Source of the DNA: JABDKH01 sp963768565
GTDB lineage: Bacteria; Bacteroidota; Rhodothermia; Rhodothermales; JABDKH01
Assembly (NCBI GenBank): GCA_963768565.1
Contig: CAVYIO010000031.1
Coordinates: 44,402 to 108,401 of the forward strand
Length of the DNA stretch: 64,000 bases
Direction of reading: 5' to 3'
This document shows, one piece after another, positions 43,333 through 52,632 of the stretch (its first letter is position 1; each line of letters opens with the position of its first letter). Made by a program: the position numbers and the translations under genes. Under the pieces are notes generated by a model. That model had not been told where the DNA came from and did not search any database. It was given only the letters and a program-made list of their open reading frames with translations.

Positions 43333-44223
43333 ATGAAATGGATGTTGAAAGCACCGTCCGGCTATTCACTGGACGCGGTCGTCCAGTCGCACGGCTGGTC
43401 GCAGCTCGACCCGTTCCAGATATTGGAGCCATCGGGTCTTTCCTGCGTCATCGGACTCTCGTCCGACGTGGCGGTACTGGTCTCCGTCACTGAGCAGAAG
43501 CGCGGTCTGGTTGTCTCCACCGCGGCCAGGCTTGGAAGTCGGCAGCGTGCGCGGGTCGACGCAAGCCTCAACTGGATGCTTGGACTGGACCAGGAGTTTC
43601 GAACCTTCTACAGGGCCGCTCGCGCTGAACCCAAACTCGCGCGCGTGCCCAGAGAGGGCTGGGGCCGCATGCTTCGCTCCGCAACCCTGTTCGAGGACGT
43701 CGTAAAGACGATCCTCACAACGAATACGACGTGGGCAGGTACCATTCGGATGGTGTCCAGACTGGTCAACCTGTACGGCATCGCCATCGCGGGTGATGAC
43801 CACCTCAAGGCGTTCCCCACACCGGAACGGCTGGCATCGGCAAGTCCGGATGAACTTCGCAAGGAAACAGGTCTCGGGTACCGGGCGCCCTACGTGTCTG
43901 CGCTCGCGGAAGGTGTGGCCTCGGGGTCAATAGATCTCGATGCCATCAGAGAATCCGATCTGCCTACGCCGGAACTGCGAAAGCAGCTGTTGTCGCTGAA
44001 GGGTGTGGGGCCGTACGCTGCAGCGACATTACTGATGTTACTGGGTCGCTACGATTACCTGCCGGTCGATTCCTGGGCGCTGAAGCTGGTATCCACGGAA
44101 TGGTACGACGGAGAACCAGTCGGCAAAGTGGAGGTCGAGTCTGCATTCGAACAGTGGGGCGAATGGAAGGCGCTCGCGTACTGGTTCTGGGACTGGGAGC
44201 TGCTCAAAGAGCGAAGCGGCTGA
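43333..44223 (+). CDS. HhH-GPD DNA glycosylase (AlkA-like)
   Basis: 296 residues from ATG 43333. The helix-hairpin-helix is LSLKGVGPYAAATLLML, and the catalytic aspartate is Asp246 in LPVDSWALK. The position that is lysine in OGG1-type bifunctional enzymes (GTKVAD) is Tyr here (GPYAAA), so a monofunctional 3-methyladenine or related glycosylase is more likely. The N-terminal 100 residues form a beta-rich AlkA-type domain. The role is base excision repair of alkylated bases in the cytosol. It is divergent from the DUF481 gene. Confidence 0.82.
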   Translation: MKWMLKAPSGYSLDAVVQSHGWSQLDPFQILEPSGLSCVIGLSSDVAVLVSVTEQKRGLVVSTAARLGSRQRARVDASLNWMLGLDQEFRTFYRAARAEPKLARVPREGWGRMLRSATLFEDVVKTILTTNTTWAGTIRMVSRLVNLYGIAIAGDDHLKAFPTPERLASASPDELRKETGLGYRAPYVSALAEGVASGSIDLDAIRESDLPTPELRKQLLSLKGVGPYAAATLLMLLGRYDYLPVDSWALKLVSTEWYDGEPVGKVEVESAFEQWGEWKALAYWFWDWELLKERSG

Positions 44224-44377
44224 GGCTGAATGTTTCCAGACCGGCCGGATGGGGAAAGTTGCCGTTCCGATTGCCGTCGGCAGGCCGGGAACAGGTGCTT
44301 GATCGCGTGAAGGAAATGGATCCTTTGATTCGGCGTGCGGTTCCATACCGCTATCACGCAAACATCGTCGGTCGATT

Positions 44378-44602
44378 ATGCCCACATACGAATACGCCTG
44401 CAGAGATTGCGGGACGCCCTTCGAATTGAAGGCTACCATTGCTGAATATGAGTCGGGACTCGATACGAGTTGCCCACTCTGTGAGTCCGGGGAGACAGAT
44501 CGCAAGTTCTCAGCCGCATTCGTGGGGTCAGGCTCGTCGTCGCAGCCGGTGTCGGCAGGACCATCCTGCGGCTGCGGGATGGGCGGGTGCGGCCAGCACT
44601 GA
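44378..44602 (+). CDS. FmdB-type zinc ribbon protein
   Basis: 74 residues from ATG 44378. MPTYEYACRDCGTPFEL and CPLCESG form the two CxxC knuckles of the FmdB zinc ribbon. The C-terminus is rich in Gly, Ser and Cys (SCGCGMGGCGQH) and could bind further metal. The family is a putative regulator with no firm role. Confidence 0.85.
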   Translation: MPTYEYACRDCGTPFELKATIAEYESGLDTSCPLCESGETDRKFSAAFVGSGSSSQPVSAGPSCGCGMGGCGQH

Positions 44603-44822
44603 GGCTGGAGACTTGCGACGGAACGGTGGGGTCGAAGCGACCCTGCGGGGCGTGCCCGGGCTGTGAATGTCCTGCCCTCATTGGTCATCGGCGCTCGGCG
44701 GGAAACAGCCAGTCGGGCAACGCATCCGGCGACTTCGCGGTCGCTGCAATTCCCAGGCGATAATTACTGCCGGCGTTGGCACCCCGGCCTCTCACGATCC
44801 GCCCACACGACACCCTGCATGT

Positions 44823-45878
44823 ATGAACCGGCCAATCAGTTTGTTACTCGTCTTGCTGTTCGCGGGCTGCAGCTCGTCGGATCCGATCGACGACAGTACC
44901 GATGATCCAGTCTTCGATTATCCATCCCTGAAAGCGCTTGCGCCGTACGGGGTGGGTGTCGCATTCAAGTCCGAACTGATCCCGTTTGTTCATCATCGCG
45001 AGAATGTGGTGTACACGTTCGATCAGCTCACGGCAGAGTGGGAAATGAAGATGAACCCGATGTCCGTCGGGCCGAATCAGTATAACTGGGATGGTGCGGA
45101 TGCGCTCGTTGCGTTCGCCACTTCGAACGGAATGAAAGTTCACGGTCATGCGCTGCTGTGGCATTCGACGGTGCCGTCGTGGCTTGAGAATTTTGCCGGC
45201 ACGGATACGCAGTTTGAGGAGGCGGTTCGCACGTACATCACCGCGGTTGTTCAACGGTACAAGGATTCGGTCGTAAGCTGGGACGTCGTCAACGAGGCGT
45301 TCGAGGACAATTCCGGTGCAATGCGCAACAGCGTGTTCCGGCGTCGCATGGGTCCGGATTATATCGCCAAGGTTTTTGCTTTTGCCCACGATGCGGATCC
45401 GGACGCCTTGCTCTTCTACAACGACTATGGACTGACGTGGGACGCTGCAAAACGAAGTGCTGCGTTTCAGATGGTCGATGACCTGCAGGCCCGAGGTGTT
45501 CCGATCCACGGGGTCGGCTTGCAGATGCACATCACCTATTCGTTCCCTGCGCTCTCGGACATTGCGAGCACCATGAATGAAATCGTGCAGCGAGATCTGC
45601 AGGTTCACATTTCAGAGCTTGACATTCGCATCAATCCTGATGGCGATCTATCTGCTCCAACCCCCGCACGTGAAGCGGCGCAGAGAGTTCGCACGCGCCA
45701 GGTGATCGAGGCCTTCAATGCGCTGCCGTCGGACAAGCGTTTCGCGGTGACGGTGTGGGGAGTGCGGCATTCCGAGAGCTGGCTGATAGACTTCTGGGGT
45801 AATCCGGAGTGGCCGTTGCTCTTCGACGACAACTTCGTTCCAGGCCCTGCGCATAGCGGATTCGTTGACGCGCTCTGA
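44823..45878 (+). CDS. GH10 endo-beta-1,4-xylanase, lipoprotein
   Basis: 351 residues from ATG 44823; the frame is open from 44667 but the lipoprotein signal MNRPISLLLVLLFAGC sets the start. GH10 motifs are YTFDQLTAEWEMKMNPM, GHALLWHSTVPSW, the acid/base Glu158 in WDVVNEAF and the nucleophile Glu265 in VHISELDIR, plus WGVRHSESWL. The protein is a surface- or periplasm-anchored enzyme that cuts xylan. It has no carbohydrate-binding module. No other polysaccharide genes are adjacent, so it is not in a PUL. Confidence 0.92.
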   Translation: MNRPISLLLVLLFAGCSSSDPIDDSTDDPVFDYPSLKALAPYGVGVAFKSELIPFVHHRENVVYTFDQLTAEWEMKMNPMSVGPNQYNWDGADALVAFATSNGMKVHGHALLWHSTVPSWLENFAGTDTQFEEAVRTYITAVVQRYKDSVVSWDVVNEAFEDNSGAMRNSVFRRRMGPDYIAKVFAFAHDADPDALLFYNDYGLTWDAAKRSAAFQMVDDLQARGVPIHGVGLQMHITYSFPALSDIASTMNEIVQRDLQVHISELDIRINPDGDLSAPTPAREAAQRVRTRQVIEAFNALPSDKRFAVTVWGVRHSESWLIDFWGNPEWPLLFDDNFVPGPAHSGFVDAL

Positions 45879-46024
45879 TCGTCATTCGCGTATCTGTGAC
45901 TTGTGGCAGAGTAGCGGAACGTCTCTCCTATAGAGTGCATGGGCGAAATTCGATCAGGTGCCATGCCGGTTGAATGCGACGGGGTGACCCGACGATGCCC
46001 CGGCGTGGCCGGCGATTCACCGAC

Positions 46025-46342
46025 ATGAAAGAAAAGGCCGCCAGACATTCAGAAAGATCGCTGACGCGACCGGACAACGACCTTCAGTCGATTCCGGGTG
46101 TTGGGCCGAGCATCGCGCAGGACCTTCTGGACCTTGGCTTTCAGCGCGTTTCCGATCTTGCGGATGGCGACCCGGAAGCGATGTACGAGCGGCTGTGCGA
46201 GTCCACAGGTTCTCATGTCGATCGATGCGTGCTATACGTCTTTCGATGCGCGACGTACTATGCGAGCAACCGCGTGCACGACCCGGAGCTCTTGAAGTGG
46301 TGGAACTGGAAGGACGTGAAGCAGGAGCAATCGGAGACATAG
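46025..46342 (+). CDS. Helix-hairpin-helix protein (Cdd1-like)
   Basis: 105 residues from ATG 46025; the frame is open from 45974. DLQSIPGVGPSIAQDLLDLGFQRVSDLADGDPEAMYERL is a helix-hairpin-helix of the 'pathogenicity locus' Cdd1 family, followed by HVDRCVLYVFRCATYYA and a tryptophan-rich end (KWWNWKD). This family has a predicted nucleic-acid binding role but no known function. Confidence 0.85.
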   Translation: MKEKAARHSERSLTRPDNDLQSIPGVGPSIAQDLLDLGFQRVSDLADGDPEAMYERLCESTGSHVDRCVLYVFRCATYYASNRVHDPELLKWWNWKDVKQEQSET

Positions 46343-46394
46343 CGGGTTTATCCGATTACTTCACATCGTCACATTCCGGGATAGCCGGTCGAAC

Positions 46395-47039
46395 GTGCTC
46401 ACTTCATCTGAAAGACTACAGACGCGTGCCGAGGAAATCGCCAACGCAGTCAGTCACGGCATTGGTTTCCTGGCGGCTGTGATTGCAGTTCCGATTCTGA
46501 TCTGGGCCGTCGTGCAAAGGAGTGATGTGGCGGGCCTCGTAGGCGTGAGTGTGTTTGGCGCTGCCACGCTGCTGCTGTATCTCACCTCGACGCTCTATCA
46601 CGCGCTACCGGGCAGCCGGGCGAAGCGGGTGCTCCGCGTACTCGATCACATGGCGATCTTCCTGATGATCGCGGGCAGTTACACGCCGTTTACGCTCGGT
46701 GTGCTTCGGGGCGGCTGGGGTTGGGCGTTGTTCGGCACGATCTGGAGTCTGGCCCTGGCCGGAATTATCCTGAAGCTGCTCTTCGGAACGCGCTATCCTA
46801 TCGTCTCGAACGCAGTGTATCTCGGTATGGGCTGGTTGGTCGTGGTTGCGATCAAGCCGCTGTGGTCCGTGTTGCCGGGTTGGGGGTTTTTCTGGCTCGC
46901 TGCGGGTGGAATCGCGTACACGGTGGGCGTCTTCTTTTATGCGAGAGATCAAGTTCCTTTCGGTCATTTTGTCTGGCACCTCTTTGTTCTGGCTGGCTCG
47001 GCGTGCCATTTCGTGGCCATCTACCTGTATGCCGTGTAG
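46395..47039 (+). CDS. TrhA/hemolysin III family (PAQR) membrane protein
   Basis: 214 residues from GTG 46395. Seven membrane helices carry the PAQR metal motifs: STLYHALP (Ser/His, helix 2), DHMAIFLMIAGSYTPF (Asp/His) and GHFVWHLFVLAGSACHF (His-X3-His). Bacterial TrhA acts in membrane lipid energetics homeostasis and may be a zinc-dependent hydrolase. The older name hemolysin III should not be read as a toxin. Confidence 0.88.
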   Translation: MLTSSERLQTRAEEIANAVSHGIGFLAAVIAVPILIWAVVQRSDVAGLVGVSVFGAATLLLYLTSTLYHALPGSRAKRVLRVLDHMAIFLMIAGSYTPFTLGVLRGGWGWALFGTIWSLALAGIILKLLFGTRYPIVSNAVYLGMGWLVVVAIKPLWSVLPGWGFFWLAAGGIAYTVGVFFYARDQVPFGHFVWHLFVLAGSACHFVAIYLYAV

Positions 47040-47158
47040 GCGAGTCGGCTTCGGCGCGAATCGGGTTATCGGCCTCCACCAAGAATGTGTGACTGCGGAA
47101 CGTTCTGGTGTCGCCGGTCTTTGACGATCTCCTTTGCACACTTTACCTGGCTCCGAAC

Positions 47159-48979
47159 GTGTTTAGTCTGAGAAATATCGCCATCGTCGCACACGTTGAT
47201 CATGGCAAGACCACCCTGGTCGATGCCATGCTGTGGCAGAGCGGTACCTTTCGGGACAACCAGGATGTTCAGGAGCGCGTGATGGACTCGATGGATCTCG
47301 AGCGCGAAAAGGGCATCACGATCATGGCAAAGAACACGGCCGTCAGGCACGGGGAAGTCAAGATCAACATTGTCGATACCCCCGGCCATGCCGACTTCGG
47401 GGGTGAGGTGGAGCGTACCCTGCGAATGGTTGACGGCATCATGCTGCTCGTGGATGCGGCCGAGGGACCATTGCCGCAGACGCGCTTCGTGTTGACCAAG
47501 GCGCTTGAACTGAGCCTTCCTGCGATTGTCGTCATCAACAAGATCGATCGACAGGACGCACGCCCGGAGGAGGTGTTGAGCGAGATCTACGACCTGTTCA
47601 TTGATCTCGATGCTTCGGATGAGCAGATCGAGTTCCCGGTGATCTATGCGGTAGCCCGCGACGGGAAATGTACTCGTGATCCAGACGGCGAGCTGACCGA
47701 TCTCGAGCCGCTGTTCGAGACGATAATCGACACGATTCCGGCGCCGGTTGGCGACGGGTCGGCATCGCTGCAGGTGCTTGTAACGAATGTGCAGCCGGAT
47801 CCATACCGTGGACCGCTGGCTATCGGTCGCGTCATGCAGGGGACGCTCGAAAATCGAAAGCCGGTTACGCTCTGTCATCGCGATAAATCCCTCACCACGG
47901 CGTCGATCACGGCGCTATACGTTTACGAAGGTCTTGATCGTGTCGAGGTGGATGAGGCCGGGCCGGGAAACATCGTTGCTGTTGCCGGCATGACGGGAAT
48001 CGGCCTCGGTGAGAGTATTGCGGACGGCGAAAATCCCACGCCGCTCGCGCCGCTCCATGTCGACGAGCCGACCATGTCCATGGAGTTTCGTATCAACGAT
48101 TCGCCGTTCAGCGGTCGCGAGGGGAGGTTCGTTACTTCGCGTAACCTCCGGGATCGCCTGATGAAAGAGATCGCGCATAACCTCGCCATTCGTTTGGAAG
48201 AAACGGATGCTGCCGACCGGTTTGTTGTGTTTGGCCGGGGCGAGCTCCAGATGGCCATCCTGATCGAACAGATGCGTCGCGAGGGATATGAGTTCTCGGT
48301 GGGCATGCCGCAGGTTATCCAGAGGACCGTCGGGGGCAAGATCCACGAACCGTATGAAACGGCCCTCATCGACGTCGCCGAGGATTACATGGGCGTCGTG
48401 GTCCAGAAGCTCGGCACGCGCAAGGGAATCATGACGAAGATGGTGAACCATGGCTCGGGGCGCGTACGTCTCGAATTCGAAATTCCGAGTCGCGGATTGA
48501 TCGGCTATCGAACAGAGTTCATGACCGACACCAAGGGAACCGGCATCTTGACGCATCTCTTCGCTGACTACCGTCCGTGGTCGGGCGACATCGTACATCG
48601 TGTTACGGGGGCGCTTGTCGCTGACCGCACCGGCAAAGTGACCGGCTATGCCGCGATCAACTTGCAGGACCGGGGCGAGCTTTTCGTGGCGCCGACCGAC
48701 GAAGTGTACAGCGGCATGATCGTTGGCGAGAACGGTCGGGATGCAGATCTCGACGTGAATATCACGAAGGAGAAGAAGCAGACAAACATGCGGGCGGCGG
48801 CGGCGGACTCGTTCGAGAAAATCGTGCCACCGCGACGTATGTCGCTTGAGGAGTCCATCGAGTTCATTCGAGAGGATGAGTTGATCGAGATCACTCCGAA
48901 GAGCCTGCGGATGCGCAAGCGCTACCTCGATCCGCACCAACGAAAGCGACATGCGCTCGGAAAGGCCGAGGTCGCGTAG
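47159..48979 (+). CDS. typA: Ribosome-associated GTPase TypA/BipA
   Basis: 606 residues from GTG 47159 (frame open from 47108). GTPase motifs are IAIVAHVDHGKTTLVDAML (G1), DTPGHADFGGEVERTL (G3) and VVINKIDRQDARPEEV (G4). EF-G-like domains III and V and the BipA-specific C-terminal domain (GRDADLDVNITKEKKQTNMRAA) complete the protein. It binds the ribosome and is needed for 50S assembly and growth at low temperature. It is full length and matches the family closely. Confidence 0.95.
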   Translation: MFSLRNIAIVAHVDHGKTTLVDAMLWQSGTFRDNQDVQERVMDSMDLEREKGITIMAKNTAVRHGEVKINIVDTPGHADFGGEVERTLRMVDGIMLLVDAAEGPLPQTRFVLTKALELSLPAIVVINKIDRQDARPEEVLSEIYDLFIDLDASDEQIEFPVIYAVARDGKCTRDPDGELTDLEPLFETIIDTIPAPVGDGSASLQVLVTNVQPDPYRGPLAIGRVMQGTLENRKPVTLCHRDKSLTTASITALYVYEGLDRVEVDEAGPGNIVAVAGMTGIGLGESIADGENPTPLAPLHVDEPTMSMEFRINDSPFSGREGRFVTSRNLRDRLMKEIAHNLAIRLEETDAADRFVVFGRGELQMAILIEQMRREGYEFSVGMPQVIQRTVGGKIHEPYETALIDVAEDYMGVVVQKLGTRKGIMTKMVNHGSGRVRLEFEIPSRGLIGYRTEFMTDTKGTGILTHLFADYRPWSGDIVHRVTGALVADRTGKVTGYAAINLQDRGELFVAPTDEVYSGMIVGENGRDADLDVNITKEKKQTNMRAAAADSFEKIVPPRRMSLEESIEFIREDELIEITPKSLRMRKRYLDPHQRKRHALGKAEVA

Positions 48980-49255
48980 TCGGCTGTTGCCTCTTCAGAG
49001 GAGGCCTCGTCGCGATACCTGTTGGATCCGGGACGTCTTTCTGCCGTCACACAACATGGGCCCCTCGACAAGCTCGGGGTGACGATAGCCGGACCTTCTC
49101 CGCGCGCAGACCCCTCGACTGGCTCGTGGGGCGACGACGAGTCGTCCACGACCCTCCGTCACTCTCGCGAAAGCCCCTGCGTCCCGCCCTTGCGGATGCG
49201 AGAGGATGCCGGGGGAAAGTGAGAATCCATCTACCCTCCCACGTGACTTCCGTTG
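48980..49255. repeat. Intergenic palindromic repeat block between convergent genes
   Basis: CCCCTCGACAAGCTCGGGGT (49061-49080) is a perfect-looking inverted repeat followed by GAC; a second diverged copy, CCCCTCGACTGGCTCGTGGG plus GCGAC, lies at 49111-49135. Downstream, CACTCTCGCGAAAGCCCCTG to GGAAAGTGAGAATCC (about 49160-49228) repeats the layout seen at 24.70-24.74 kb. No coding sequence is present. As at 24.6 kb the block sits between convergent genes (typA and the minus-strand small protein). Confidence 0.65.
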
Positions 49256-49507
49256 TCATTGATCAATCGAGTCATCGGGCAGGTCGTCCATCTTCGGGCG
49301 GTACATTCTCTTGAGCTTCCAGACGACGAGCAGGACGGGCCCTCCGTGCAAGAACAGGTCGAAAATGTCTATCGTGCTCCTCAGTTCGCCTTGACTCAGC
49401 ATCACGAGCTTCTCCCAGAGATGCGGCACGGAAAGGAACGGGGCCAGGCCGAAGAGCACGGCCGCGACGATGAATACCGGAAGAGGGATCCGATCGATGA
49501 TGGTCAT
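49256..49507 (-). CDS. Small membrane protein often annotated 'RND transporter'
   Basis: 83 residues with two membrane helices: PLPVFIVAAVLFGLAPFL and IFDLFLHGGPVLLVVWKLKRM. The spacer PHLWEKLVMLSQGELRSTID matches a family of short proteins that carry the misleading label RND transporter. It is not a transporter subunit by size. The ATG at 49507 has no strong ribosome binding site. Function is unknown. Confidence 0.7.
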   Translation of the reverse strand: MTIIDRIPLPVFIVAAVLFGLAPFLSVPHLWEKLVMLSQGELRSTIDIFDLFLHGGPVLLVVWKLKRMYRPKMDDLPDDSIDQ

Positions 49508-49652
49508 GCGTGACAGGTACTCCCTGTGATTGAGGATTTTCCGAGTGACGGATCCGAAGATGGTACAAGAAGGTACTGCTGGACGGCGGTCAGGTTCAGG
49601 TTTCGAGAGCCAGGCTCAAATGAAGGGCGCCGGTAACCGGTACGAATTGACA

Positions 49653-50210
49653 ATGACAATGAGACATAAGAACAGATTTCTGGTACTTGCGCTGCTACTG
49701 GCCGCGCTCGGTGCATGTAGTTCGCCACAGTCGACGACCGTTGCGACTGACGGGGCGGCACGCCTTGATGGCTGGGACGGGGTCAATAACCTCTTTCAGG
49801 ACGGCAACGTGTATTTCGCGGGGCAGCCGGATGCGGCATCCTTCCAAAGATTCGCCACGGAAGCGGGCATCAAGACGGTGGTGAACATCCGGTATCCCGA
49901 GGAGCTCAGTCGCCTTGCATTCGATGAGATATCGCTGGTCGATTCACTCGGAATGCGCTACGTGAGCATCCCTGTAAGCCCCGCATCCTTCTCCGTGGAC
50001 GACGTTGATCGGCTCGCTGCTGTGCTGTCAGACACCGACGAGCCAGTGCTTGTGCATTGTGCCTCATCGAACCGGGTCGGCGGCATCTGGTCCGCCTACC
50101 TTGTCCGAAACCAGGGCGTTGACATCGATCATGCTATCGAGATAGGCAAGACGGCCGGTCTACGTTCGCCGGGAATGATCGAGGCCACGCGACGCGTCGC
50201 CGCTGAGTAA
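49653..50210 (+). CDS. DUF442/BLH-like putative phosphatase lipoprotein
   Basis: 185 residues from ATG 49653 (49659 is an alternative; the frame opens at 49530). The signal is HKNRFLVLALLLAALGAC with lipobox LGAC. The body follows the beta-lactamase-hydrolase-like (DUF442) pattern: VYFAGQPDAASFQRFATEAGIKTVVNIR, YVSIPV, and the catalytic loop VLVHCASSNRVGG (Cys-X4-Arg), a cysteine-phosphatase type site. The protein is lipid-anchored in the periplasm, which is unusual for a phosphatase of this kind. Its substrate is unknown. Confidence 0.75.
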   Translation: MTMRHKNRFLVLALLLAALGACSSPQSTTVATDGAARLDGWDGVNNLFQDGNVYFAGQPDAASFQRFATEAGIKTVVNIRYPEELSRLAFDEISLVDSLGMRYVSIPVSPASFSVDDVDRLAAVLSDTDEPVLVHCASSNRVGGIWSAYLVRNQGVDIDHAIEIGKTAGLRSPGMIEATRRVAAE

Positions 50211-50275
50211 GTCGATTCCTGCAGCCCGGGTCCACGCACCGGCTATCCTGCGGCTCCCCGAGGGCATCGGTCAGC

Positions 50276-50989
50276 TTACGATCCGGCAGAGTCGGAACTG
50301 CCGCCGAAGAACTTCGCCTTGAACGCTTCGTGCTTCAGCCTGGCTTTCTCGAGAACAACTTCCAGTTGCGGATTTCCCCGCGCCGGATCCAGGAATCGGC
50401 ACTGGAGCATGTGAGGATACGCGAAGTAGCCCCGTTCGACAGCCGTATCCAGTACGGAGATACACTTGACGACCTCCTGGTTTATGCAATACATCCCGGC
50501 GAGGTAATACCATCCTTCCCCATCCGGAAGCTCGGCGTTCTCCCACGTGCGGGCAGCCTCTACACCTCGCGCGTAGTCGCCGTCGAGCGCCGCCAGAAGT
50601 GCGGTCGACGAAAGTCCCGCAACACCGCTCGGGTAAGACGCGATGACCTCCGACAATTTCGCACGCGCCTCTTCGAATCGTCCTCGCCGGATTGCAATCT
50701 CACCTTCCCAGTTCAGTCTTACGTCGGCACTCCCCAACTGAAACACCGCAGCCGCTTCGTCGAATTGTCCATCAATCACAAAAGAATAGCCAGCCGACTT
50801 AAACGTTGGATTCGTGGGGTCAATCTGAAGAGCGCGAGTCATGGCTTTCAACGATTCGTCATGCATACCAGCGTACCGAAGCACGTAGCCGTACGCGAAA
50901 ACGCCCTCTGCGCTGTTGGGATTGATCTTCAGCGCCCGCAACGCCGTTTCCATGGCCAAATCAGTCTCCCCGGAGTCTGTGTATAGCAT
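50276..50989 (-). CDS. Ser/Thr kinase gene, third segment: C-terminal TPR region
   Basis: 237 residues of TPR helices (AMETALRALKINPNSAEGVFAYGYVLRYAG; SLKAMTRALQIDPTNP) ending at the true stop. The sense continues from the segment at 51024-51713: in this frame LNPELLSALAHLSMLYTDSG directly follows the RRALDT end of that segment. One extra or missing base near 51035 causes the break. The ATG of this frame is internal, so it is not a separate gene. Confidence 0.7.
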   Translation of the reverse strand: MLYTDSGETDLAMETALRALKINPNSAEGVFAYGYVLRYAGMHDESLKAMTRALQIDPTNPTFKSAGYSFVIDGQFDEAAAVFQLGSADVRLNWEGEIAIRRGRFEEARAKLSEVIASYPSGVAGLSSTALLAALDGDYARGVEAARTWENAELPDGEGWYYLAGMYCINQEVVKCISVLDTAVERGYFAYPHMLQCRFLDPARGNPQLEVVLEKARLKHEAFKAKFFGGSSDSAGS

Positions 50990-51023
50990 GGAGAGGTGTG
51001 CAAGTGCGCTAAGTAGTTCTGGA

Positions 51024-51713
51024 TTAAGTGTCGAGGGCTCTCCGGAAGGACTGTCGTGCCTGATTCTGGACCGACTGGCCGCCGAGGTCCCAGTACGCCA
51101 TCAGCTGCGCTCGCCTGCCAATTGCATCCCAGGCCGGAGCAAACGCCGAGTCCAGTTCAGTTGACTGGCGGAGCATGTTGACGGCAAGTCGGTTGCCTCC
51201 CGCGTCCTCCGGGTACGACAACGATCGCAGGTAGTACTCGTACGCCAGTGGGTTGTCGGACACGTCGGCCGTCATTCTGCCGCGCTCGTCGTCGGAGAAA
51301 GAAATCTCCAGTCGCGTGAGTAGTCGTTCTGCCACCAGGTCCTGCATCTCGAATGCATCCTGGTACGCAACCTCGATCGATTCGCGCCACATGTTTTGGT
51401 CATTCTTAAGATCGATCAACTCGACTGTGAGTCGCATCCTGTCGTCCTGCTGCAGGTAGTTGCCTGCCAACACGAAGTCCACGGCGAGATCCTCCGCCAC
51501 CGAGCCGAGGTCGTAGTCTCCATGCTGGAACTTGCGCACTGAACTCGACGGGCGGACGGTCAGGTTCTGTACGTACGTCAGCGAGCCAATGACCTGATCC
51601 GCCAGGGCATAACCCAGGAAATCAGTCTCGGGATCGCTCCGCATGTTTGAGAATGGCAGGACCGCCAGTCGGGCTGCTTCCGTCGGCGGTTCGCTTCTCT
51701 TCTTCACCGCCAA
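51024..51713 (-). CDS. Ser/Thr kinase gene, second segment: TolB-N-like sensor and TPR
   Basis: 229 residues. AARLAVLPFSNMRSDPETDFLGYALADQVIGSLTYVQNLTVR is the periplasmic FlgO/TolB-N-like module seen in adenylate-cyclase- and CadC-like receptors. It is followed by WRESIEVAYQDAFEMQDLVAERLL and the first TPR helices. The frame takes over from the kinase segment in the sequence GAAGAAGAGAAG (about 51698-51712). The part is outside the membrane, after the kinase TM helix. Confidence 0.7.
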   Translation of the reverse strand: MAVKKRSEPPTEAARLAVLPFSNMRSDPETDFLGYALADQVIGSLTYVQNLTVRPSSSVRKFQHGDYDLGSVAEDLAVDFVLAGNYLQQDDRMRLTVELIDLKNDQNMWRESIEVAYQDAFEMQDLVAERLLTRLEISFSDDERGRMTADVSDNPLAYEYYLRSLSYPEDAGGNRLAVNMLRQSTELDSAFAPAWDAIGRRAQLMAYWDLGGQSVQNQARQSFRRALDT

Positions 51714-52632
51714 ACAGTGTGTACGAGATCAGTACGGTGAGTCCGACCAGTGCAAGGGCTGCCACGACCATCCCCCATCTCAGACCTCCGATGTGGTTGG
51801 ACTCTTGAGGCTGCGCGGGCCCATGGGTGTCATCTCCGCCCAGTATGTTCACGACTTGCGAGGCCATCTGAATCCGTTCACCCGGGTCTTTTCGGAGAAG
51901 TCGCTGGATGATGTCGACGACATACTCCGGAATATCATGGTCGACTTCAGAGACGAGTTGTGGATCCTGGTTCAGAATCGCGTAGGCGACCGCCTGATCA
52001 TAGTCACCGGTGAACGGTCTGCTTCCGGTCAGCATCTCATAAAGAACCACGCCGAGCGACCAGAGATCGCTTCGACCGTCCACTTGTTCACCCCGTGTCT
52101 GCTCGGGGCTCATGTACGAAACACTCCCGAGCGTAGTCCCGGTCTTCGTGAAATCGGACCCTTCCAGTTTGGCCACACCGAAGTCGAGGATTGTGACCTC
52201 GCCCTGGTCTGTCACCATGATGTTTGCGGGCTTGATGTCTCGGTGCACAATGCCCGCGTCGTGTGCAGGTGCAAGACCCCTGGCAATCTGCCGGCCTACA
52301 TCGACGCTCTCCTCGACGCTCAGAGGACCATCCTGTATCCGATACTTGAGTGTCTGGCCCGAATAAAAGGGCATGACAATGAAAAGCCGTCCGTCGTCTG
52401 TCGTGCCGATGTCATGGATCGTACAGATGTTGGGATGCTCGAGCGCAGAAGCCGCTCTGGCCTCCTGCATAAATCGGGCGTTGGCTTCGGCGTCACCGCT
52501 GAATTCGGGCGGCAGAAATTTCAGCGCGACGAATCGATCGAGTCGAGCATCCCGGGCCTTGTAGACAACGCCCATACCGCCCCGGCCGAGCTTTTCGAGG
52601 ATTTCGTAGTGGGATATCGTCTGGCCGATCAT
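51622..52632 (-). CDS. Ser/Thr protein kinase, first segment: kinase domain and TM helix
   Basis: From ATG 52632 the Hanks-type kinase domain covers residues 9-275: glycine loop LGRGGMGVVYKA, Lys38 (VALKFL), catalytic loop VHRDIKPANIM (Asp132), DFGVAKL (Asp150) and SYMSPEQTRGE. One TM helix (GMVVAALALVGLTVLISYTLF) follows. After it the natural frame is lost, and the last 30 residues of this open frame are not meaningful. The joined gene (50276-52632) is a typical membrane kinase with an external TPR sensor. Confidence 0.85.
   Translation of the reverse strand: MIGQTISHYEILEKLGRGGMGVVYKARDARLDRFVALKFLPPEFSGDAEANARFMQEARAASALEHPNICTIHDIGTTDDGRLFIVMPFYSGQTLKYRIQDGPLSVEESVDVGRQIARGLAPAHDAGIVHRDIKPANIMVTDQGEVTILDFGVAKLEGSDFTKTGTTLGSVSYMSPEQTRGEQVDGRSDLWSLGVVLYEMLTGSRPFTGDYDQAVAYAILNQDPQLVSEVDHDIPEYVVDIIQRLLRKDPGERIQMASQVVNILGGDDTHGPAQPQESNHIGGLRWGMVVAALALVGLTVLISYTLFGGEEEKRTADGSSPTGGPAILKHAERSRD

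Noticed and set aside
47915..48952. Minus-strand open frame (345 codons)
   Set aside because: Shadow of typA, which is unambiguous on the plus strand.
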